Below are positions 57,501-64,000 of a DNA stretch of 64,000 nt, piece after piece. The first letter of the stretch is position 1. Every line of letters begins with the position of its first letter. Below the pieces are notes generated by a model, which was given only the letters and a program-made list of their open reading frames with translations, searched no databases and was not told where the DNA came from. The DNA comes from Kingdonia uniflora (taxonomy: Eukaryota; Streptophyta; Magnoliopsida; Ranunculales; Circaeasteraceae). A program made the position numbers and the translations under genes. The stretch covers positions 1,054,001 to 1,118,000 of the forward strand of contig JACGCM010002776.1 of NCBI GenBank assembly GCA_014058105.1, written 5' to 3'.

Positions 57501-58510
57501 GCATATCCAGAATATTGTGATAGGTCATTATTTCCATATTATGAAATATTTCCTCATATTTTATACGAGCAAATATGTGATGGCAACATACAAAGTCAAA
57601 CAAGTCCAGCGGTGGCACCTACAACCTTTATCAATTTTTTCCACAGTTCGAGACATTCTTTCATCCAGTTTGAAGACACAGATCGTAGAAAAACCATGTA
57701 CCTTCTTTACAAACCCAGTCATCTTACATAAATTATCTACTTCCTATCACCATATTTACAAACTCCTCTAATTTTTCAAATCTCACCTATCACTACCATT
57801 TACCACCATACACGCTAAAATATTTACAACTCAATTTTCCTCATCATGCACCATGATAAACTAACACCTATTTGTAGACTCCTATTTTACAAAAAAACTG
57901 CGCAAATAAGTTTGATACAAAGGATCAAGATACCATAACGAAGACATTTCATTAGTTTAAAAATTTCTCTTACAGATAACAAAATGTTTCAAACAAATCC
58001 ACCAGATTACTTTACAAAGTTACAGTTCGAAATGCCATTCAGCAGTCAACGAGGAAAGAGATACGAAATTCAAGCAACTTTAAACTTTGATCCCATGCTG
58101 CAAGGAACATGAAATAGTAGAAGTGGAAATCACAGATGAAAGATCTTCTTTAGGGCCAATACTTATGGTCCCAGGAAGAAAAACCTCCAACATTACCACC
58201 TCTTCTACTATAACCCCCACCTCCCCGCATGTTAGAGACTGACGAAGGGTCTTATTTCTTTAACAAGACCCACACATTAATAGGGTACCGACGAGACTCC
58301 CTTGGATGAACGTCTGCCGCTTCTTCATCTTCAGTTGTCACTGCCTCCTCCACTAGTAACCAAAACCTATTTCGGCGCTCTGCCTCAAATGTCAACAGAT
58401 AGTGGAAATGTAGCATCTGATAATGGTCATCCCCTGCCTCCATCACTTCTTCATATGACATATGATGATAGGTGGGAAACACAGGAATTGGTGTCGACAG
58501 ATACAAAGGT
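54600..58510 (-). pseudogene. RT4 antisense accessory ORF, decayed
   Basis: Opposite to the LTRs, as expected for a Tat antisense ORF. The stretch 58506-58252 (HHMSYEEVMEAGDDHYQMLH, RESRRYPINV) matches RT3 23301-23489. A piece at 56664-56356 starts MADNRNRRDNNGRYHRSH. At about 55680-55310 it codes QGEWGSYLEDQGRWF and NQVVYGLKIPLTFF then QLNGNLYEMIRVCEALNKKW, which recalls the domain called putative gypsy-type transposon (Transposase_28) in plant accessory ORFs; that match is from memory. Stops are frequent. Function unknown. Confidence 0.65.
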
Positions 58511-58916
58511 TAGTATCCAAAATACCTGATGTGCAGTTCTTCCATCTTTCTACGAATCCTAGACTCCCAAGATTGGTTCCTTGTAGTCATCATACTCTCA
58601 ACAGTCAAAAGATTTCAAGTACAGAAACAAAACCAGAGGAAAAATAGTTCAGAGACAAAGACTTGGTTCATCGCACATAACTCAAAGTGTTATTTATACT
58701 GTGATCAATATTTAAATCGACTCTTCAAATTCCCAACATCATAAATATTTTCCATGCAAACAACGTTGACTAGAACTATTGGTTCTCGGAAACCCAAAAG
58801 TCGCAAATAAATATTCATGAATTTGCGTTAGAAATGATTCTCAGATATTAAATACAACATCAATGGTACTTCTCAACCAACACTACTCACCTACAATGTT
58901 TCTCGTACTGTTGGCT

Positions 58917-58929
58917 GAGAGGGGGCAGT
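58917..58929 (+). other. RT4 polypurine tract
   Basis: GAGAGGGGGCAGT immediately before the 3' LTR. Confidence 0.75.
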
Positions 58930-59673
58930 TGTAGTGGCTTATTCCGCATCTCAGACTCATGCATCATCTTCGACCAACATACAAACTTTCAACCTAATCA
59001 ACAAAGCACGTGACATAATCAAAATCAAGACAACAATATCAAGAAATAGTTGCAAAACGAGTTTCTCAACCAACACCACTCACCCATGATGTTCCTCGTA
59101 CTCTTGGTTGAGAGCCGTCTTGTAAAAGCTTATTTCCCATCTCGGACTCATGCTTTATCCTTGACCTCATCAACATACATGAAGCACTACTAAAGACATA
59201 TTCAACATCCCTAAGCTCGAGTCATCACTTTCGACCTCTACATCAACAGTTTAAGTTAAGTAAATGTACAGTAATTCATAAAGCCGTTATGCAGCAACAA
59301 GAATCAGAACGTTAAACAATCTGGTCCGAGAATAATCAAGTATATATTTTGTAACGTCCATCATTAAGAATCTTAATGGTCATCAAACGATCATATTATA
59401 AGACCTATAAATAGAACCAGAGAATTCGAGATGAGGGACGGAGGAATTCTCACTCTAACATTCCATATACTCAGAACGGTCATTGTAATAAACAAGCAAT
59501 CTCAATAATATCATCTTCTCTTTCTCAAAATCCTCAAGAGAGGTCGTGGTTTTTAATCTATTCAAAGGTTTTCCATGTTAAATTATCTTGCTAGTTATTA
59601 TTCACTGTTCTTGAACGTTCTAAACACATTTGGTGTAAAGGCTAAGCCCGATTTCTTGAATTAGGCTATTACA
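58930..59673 (+). repeat. RT4 3' LTR
   Basis: 744 bp, collinear with 49410-50153; ends TATTACA and is followed by GTACA (59674-59678). Confidence 0.88.
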
Positions 59674-59678
59674 GTACA

Positions 59679-60665
59679 TAATCAAATTTAATGTTTTGGG
59701 CTTCCAAAACTGTGTGGGATTCTGAACAATTGCAAAACGAGCATGTAAAACACCAAAAACTCGCTCCACATCCTTCCCAGTCCCTTCCTGCATAGCCCCA
59801 AATAAATTTTCCATTGCCGTGATTGGCATTAGAATTGTCTTTACAAATGTTCTCCACTTCGGGTAAATACCGTCCCTGAGATAATAACTAATATCTTAGT
59901 CGCGACCTTCAACTTTATAATTTACGGGAGAGGTATTTCCCATTGCTAGGTTGTTGAACAATTTGCTAAGTTCAACAACATTGATGTCGTTGTTCGACCC
60001 TGGCATGTCAAAGAATGCATGCCAAATCCACAAATCATGCGAAGCCACCGCTTCAAATATGGTTGTCGATTTTTAACTCTTCCCATTAAAAGCCCCTTGG
60101 TCTGCCTTAGGGTAATTCTTCAAACCCCAATGCATACAATCGATGCTCCCTAACATTCTTGGGAAACCCTTCACCTCATTTTCTTTGAACAACCTTGCTA
60201 CGTCGGCCGGAGTAGGAGATCGCAAGTGCTCATCTCGATATAAATGAATCACCAGTTTGTAAAATTTATCCAACGCTTCAAATATCGTACTCTTCGCCGT
60301 CAGACAATACTCGTCTGTTGAATTACCAGGCGTATATGCAAGCATACGAAATACGGATGTCATTTTTTGATGACCCATAATCCTTGTGTGTTTGACGCAT
60401 TAGGCTTGTATGCGAAAGTCGGATTTACTTCATCAAAGTAATCATCCAACAAAAGTTGATTGAAGATTTTGTGCTTGCGATTGACGTATTTACGACCCAT
60501 CATCGATCCCCCGACCTTTCCGAGTAACCCAAATTTGAAAGTTTCATATGATAATAACAAATATAAATGAGAGCTTTGACACAATGCGTACTTTTCCAAT
60601 AACTCATCATCTTCGTTAGAGAAACTAGCCAAATAATTTGTGAGGGGGTTATTAGTTGGGAACAT
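59679..60665 (-). pseudogene. PIF/Harbinger DDE transposase, main part
   Basis: The minus strand opens MFPTNNPLTNYLASFSNEDD, then KYVNRKHKIFNQLLLDDYFD. After a frameshift at about 60370 it continues TSVFRMLAYTPGNSTDEYC and FPRMLGSIDCMHWGLKNYP (first catalytic Asp), then after a stop AVASHDLWIWHAFFDMPGSN plus NDINV (second Asp) and GKDVERVFGVLHARFAIVQN (Glu). The DDE triad is visible, but the frame is broken by one shift and at least two stops, and RT4 removes the last 75 or so residues (found at 49409-49181). Such nucleases cut and join at TWA targets. Confidence 0.9.
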
Positions 60666-60864
60666 GATGCTTAAGAACTTGGAAATAGAGTTAGAGATAG
60701 TTATTTGAATGTGTAGAAATGTATGTGTTTGATAAAATATATATAAGATAATTTAAAGCGGGAGATTTGAGCGGGAAATAAATGCGAGAAATTTGAGCGG
60801 GAGACTTAAGAGATAAAGGTAGAAGACTTAAGAGAAATAAATGCGGAAGACATAGTATTCCAAA

Positions 60865-61075
60865 TTGACAACATAACGACATAATCAAAAATATAAAACA
60901 TAGCGACATAATTCAAATGTAAATCTAAGAAGTCCAACATTAAAACATAACGACATAAGCCAAAATAAAAACATAACGACATAGTTCAAATTTAAAACTA
61001 ACCAACATTAAAACATAACGACATAGTCCAAAATTAAAACATAATGACATAGTCCAAAAGATGAACATAACGATT
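60865..61075. repeat. Clustered ACATAACGACATA repeats
   Basis: About eight copies of CATAACGACATA or one-base variants, 25-40 bases apart with A-rich spacers, upstream of the Harbinger transposase start. Confidence 0.8.
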
Positions 61076-61389
61076 AAGGACAAATTATCACAACTGGTAT
61101 CGATCAAGCTGCTCCTGCAACTCTGCAATAAATTGTTCCAGCTCCTAATTTTCATCGTAAAGCTCCTGTACCTAGGCATCTCTCTCTCTCTGATCGTCTA
61201 GTCTATTTCAGTGATCACACCAGTATAATGTTCATACATCAAAGCCGTCCAATCATACATAATCTGCTGACCATCAACATACATATGTCTAGACTCATCC
61301 AAATGCTACATGTATTGCAATAATAAAAGGTGTCATGAGCAAAACTTATATATGTAAATAAAAGGATATAAAAAAGTTACAATATCAAA

Positions 61390-62900
61390 TTAACCATTTA
61401 CCTATGTATCATGATATAAACCAACAGATGGTACCCCAAAGACGTCGTTAAGGAAAAGTACATCAATCAACCTATCAGTAACATCAATTTCATTAACTCT
61501 AAACCGCCATGCGGGATTAACACTAGTATCAATATTCTCTTGTGTGAACTGTGTCTCCTGTGGTATAGAATATGCAAACCTAGGAGGAATAATCCGCCCA
61601 CTAATTGTTCTTAAACCGATCACATTAGCATTGATCATCTGTGCGGAATCTGGTAAAATGTACGCTGTGAAAAGCCTAGCCCAGTATAGATCATAGCTAA
61701 TGTGATTTATGAAAAAATGTTCACCACCTACCTATCTCTGACCTCTAACCTGGTCTAGATAACGATCCCCAAGCATCCAACGATCCCCAAACATATCCTA
61801 AGTGTGTAAAGGGTCCGCTGGAACACGTGCAACCCCAAATACCCGAAGAGAACACCGTTTCCCCAAATACCAAGTATGAGGAAGGCTAAGAACCTGGAGA
61901 GGTACCCTTTTTCATGAATACCATGGTGCAACTGCTAGAGGCGTATCCTCGTAACCCTCTAAACCTTGTTGCATCTCTAAATATGAGTCCTATGAACATA
62001 TGAGATTGTTTAACCTCTGCATCTTAATTTGAACCCTAGTAATGCACACGTTGTTGTGTATCCCCCTATTAACTTTCTCCATTGAATTTTCCCTCGTCCA
62101 TCAAGTTAATCCTGGGAAATAGAGGTGCGTCATTGGTTTCCTCATCTTAAAGTATAGGGTGGAAATTTGCTGAATATTCATAGTACTAATATTCATGCAA
62201 ACTCCACCAACCACACAAACCCTTTACGCCCAAAGAGTAAGCGTCAAAGGCCGTGTATAATTCCCCCAAAATAGTAGAACCCCAATCATAATCATCCAAC
62301 CTATCTAGATCAGCAATTGCGGCCAAATAACCCAACCTAATCGTACTTTTACTATTGGGGGAAGAAGAGTTCGACCATTTGAAAAAAAATATGAAAGCCC
62401 AGGTCGATAAATGTCGTGTCATGGGATCATTTTTGTTTGCCTCAATAAACCACTTTATCCAATTTATCTTTACAACCCCCGAATGGACATCATTTTCCCT
62501 TAGAGTGGGAAAAAATTGGTAATATATTCCCTGCTTTCATAATCAAAAATAAACGGCATACTTTCTGGTATCCCTGATAGCTATCCCCGTTATCATGTAA
62601 AATTCTAACAGGGTAAATCCCATCTCCGTGTCTACTAAGTGGAACGTGTGGGTGGTCGGCCACCACCTCTCCAAGAGCCCTTGAACTAAAATTCTATCGC
62701 TTTTTCTGAGCGCCAAATATCTATCGATTTTTCCTATACATCATTTTAAAAAATTACCGAATGGGAAATTCATTAACCAAGCCTTTTGTTCTTTATGCAA
62801 CTTGTCGTAGGTCTTCACAATCCTAAGCATCACGCCATGAAAGTTATGAACATCCCCCTACATCATCACCAACATGACATTTCATCAAACACATTGTTAA
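61390..62900 (-). pseudogene. Plant mobile domain (PMD, MAIN-like) relic
   Basis: At 62422-62186 the minus strand codes FFFKWSNSSSPNSKSTIRLG then YLAAIADLDRLDDYDWGSTI with LGELYTAFDAYSLGVKGLCG, the heart of the plant mobile domain (YLxLLxDLDxxxxYxWGxAxLxxLY). Downstream, 61638-61402 (RTISGRIIPPRFAYSIPQET, VTDRLIDVLFLNDVFGVPSV) fits the C-terminal part. Frames between are broken. PMD genes exist both as host silencing factors (MAIL1, MAIN) and inside transposons. Here it sits within the Harbinger element, upstream of the transposase and on the same strand. Confidence 0.6.
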
Positions 62901-63437
62901 ACATCAAAACATTTCTTTGAGACATTTCCACATGGCTAAAGGTAAAAAAATCTATGAAAATTTAATTTTTTTCTTATCGTGATTATTACAATTTTCTTCG
63001 ATATATGAGTTTTACTCTCCGATAACACAACCACGCTCCTCATCCTATCAAGATGAATATCGAGGGGTGGAGGTGGATGTGCGGGTCCTTCGTCGTGGGA
63101 GATAAATCTTTCCACACCGCCTTGCAATTTTGGCGTCGGGCGGTATGATTATAATTTTTATCAATTTTAGCATCAGTGCAATGCTCTTGCTTGATATGGG
63201 TTGTGCGAAGAATTAGGGTGGTGGTGTTGGGTGTTGGAGTGTTTGGGTGTACATAGATGTTTAATGGTGGAGTTGTTTTAATGAGAAGGGAAGGAGGAAA
63301 ATCATACAAGTTTTATTAACAGATGGTCGGGTGAACCGTTGAGCGCCCAAGAGGAAAAACTGTAATTTCCTGTTAGACGGAAAGTATGTGATTCTGGAAT
63401 ACCACCAGAATCGCATACTCTTATGTTGGAGGTGCTC
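62901..63437. other. Harbinger right subterminal region
   Basis: No gene recognised. The final 80 bases contain inverted pieces (GTATGTGATTCTGG/CCAGAATCGCATAC) next to the TIR. Confidence 0.45.
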
Positions 63438-63703
63438 TAAGTAAAACAGGAAAAAACAAATGATTATTTATATAAGGCTAGGCGCATAACAGATAAGAGC
63501 GTGGGATAAAAAAAATAGTGCGCGCTTAACCATTCAGTTTTGATGATGTGGACGGTATGCATTATACTCCTCACCAAGTTCAGGTTTTGGATACTTTGAA
63601 GAGATATGGGGTGGGTCATGCTGAACCCCATCCTCTGTTGGAAGGGGTATTTCTAAGGTATGTGAAAACTGTATAGCATACCATGTTGTTGGAGGTGCTC
63701 TTA

Positions 63704-64000
63704 GTATTATATGAGACTAAAGTGTTCCAGTTCGAGCTCGAAGCTTCAGGTACTGTGAGAGCACTCACAAAGAAGAGTATGCAATTTTGATTTACCATAC
63801 CGGTATTCCGAATTGCATACTGCTTTCGTCCAACAGAGATTACAGTTTAGAGAGAAGGTGTGATGGGAGAGAGAGAGAAAGGAGATACTACGTGTATTTA
63901 AAAAAACATTTTGGGTACTAAAACGGTTCAGTGCTTAGGAAGTAATATAGGAGAGAGAGAGAGAGAAAAGTGTTATAGGAGAGAGAGATGCCAGCTGCAA
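63704..64000. repeat. Window-end region with hairpin and GA repeats
   Basis: Contains an inverted pair GTATGCAATT/AATTGCATAC (63776-63821) flanking CATACCGGTATTCC, similar to arms in the Harbinger-related repeats, and (GA)n runs at 63950-63987. No gene seen. Confidence 0.45.

Larger units (their letters stand above)
49410..59673 (+). mobile_element. RT4: Tat-like LTR retrotransposon with inverted interior segments
   Basis: Two 744-bp LTRs (49410-50153, 58930-59673), each starting TGTAGTGGCTTATT, with a perfect target duplication GTACA on both sides. PBS and gag start read forward and a PPT precedes the 3' LTR. Yet gag-protease (50355-51785) and RNase H-integrase (53130-54540) read backward, each with its own antisense or sense neighbour flipped. 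The antisense region (54600-58510) is in the expected place and orientation. By eye the LTRs differ at roughly one base in ten over their first 200 bases. Confidence 0.85.
47361..63437. mobile_element. Inner PIF/Harbinger element, coding, split by RT4
   Basis: TIRs GAGCACCTCTAACATAAGAG and CTTATGTTGGAGGTGCTC. It contains the two genes expected for this superfamily: a Myb/SANT-like protein (47804-48986, plus) and a DDE nuclease (60665-59679 and 49409-49181, minus), plus a plant-mobile-domain relic. Removing RT4 restores the transposase region. The flanking trinucleotides TAG/TAA are an imperfect TWA duplication. Confidence 0.82.
47199..63700. mobile_element. Outer PIF/Harbinger-type element
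   Basis: Ends GAACACCTCCAACA (left) and TGTTGGAGGTGCTC (right), with a perfect TTA target duplication (47196-47198, 63701-63703). Only 162 bp (left) and 263 bp (right) lie outside the inner element, so this was probably a MITE of about 425 bp. Right-side sequence contains further CATACC/GGTATG inverted pairs. Confidence 0.7.

Noticed and set aside
54665..57771. Plus-strand ORFs of 60-103 codons
   Set aside because: Shadows of the minus-strand accessory ORF; low-complexity composition and no motifs.
1..64000. rRNA genes, organelle DNA blocks or endogenous viral (pararetrovirus) sequence
   Set aside because: Nothing resembling rRNA, plastid or mitochondrial genes was seen, apart from the tRNA-like sequence at 39271 whose origin is unknown; the reverse-transcribing elements recognised are Ty3/gypsy LTR elements and one LINE.

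Overview
The window is nuclear DNA from a land plant, most likely a eudicot. It is AT-rich, and the host genes and captured gene pieces have plant-type introns and look like plant families: a homologue of Arabidopsis At1g75140, PPR proteins, an auxin response factor, the CCR4 deadenylase and a sucrose transporter. The genus cannot be read from the sequence. Only one gene looks intact, the At1g75140-like membrane protein at 3784-5682. Nearly everything else is nested transposable elements that have broken up two tandem PPR genes and carry pieces of other host genes.

Layout. 1-2956: 5' half of a reverse-strand Tat-like Ty3/gypsy element (RT1). 3784-5682: the intact gene. 6250-33157: PPR copy 1 (minus strand), split by RT2 in its intron (7300-21815, target duplication CTATT) and by RT3 in its first exon (22283-32916, CAATG/CATTG). 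RT2's 3' LTR is itself split by an 11.6-kb CACTA element (7464-19061, target duplication ATT). The CACTA carries fragments of at least five host genes, all on the plus strand, plus a solo LTR, a LINE piece and a foldback repeat. 33158-34892: an unrecognised, partly duplicated broken gene. 35045-46452: PPR copy 2, with an 8.6-kb Mutator-like element (36391-44966) in its intron; that element holds a decayed MuDR-type transposase and an intronless CCR4 copy. 46555-46986: a small TIR element. 47199-63700: nested PIF/Harbinger elements (outer target duplication TTA) with a Myb-like gene, a DDE transposase split by LTR retrotransposon RT4 (49410-59673, GTACA) and a plant-mobile-domain relic.

How the parts relate. 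RT1, RT3 and RT4 share a Tat-like plan: a PBS reading TTTGGCRCCGTYTGTGGGAA or close, gag with a degenerate knuckle, protease, RT/RNase H, integrase and, before the 3' LTR of RT3 and RT4, an open region on the opposite strand coding coiled-coil and other protein. RT2 has matching LTR ends, PBS and PPT but no gag-pol, so it is probably moved by such elements; its interior is a 50-bp tandem array plus pieces of an A20-type SAP gene and an NFXL2-like gene. The mobile-element genes I followed are broken by stops, frameshifts or lost catalytic residues. The most notable signal is the repeated capture of host genes by four kinds of element in one locus. All assignments are by reading; no database search was run.
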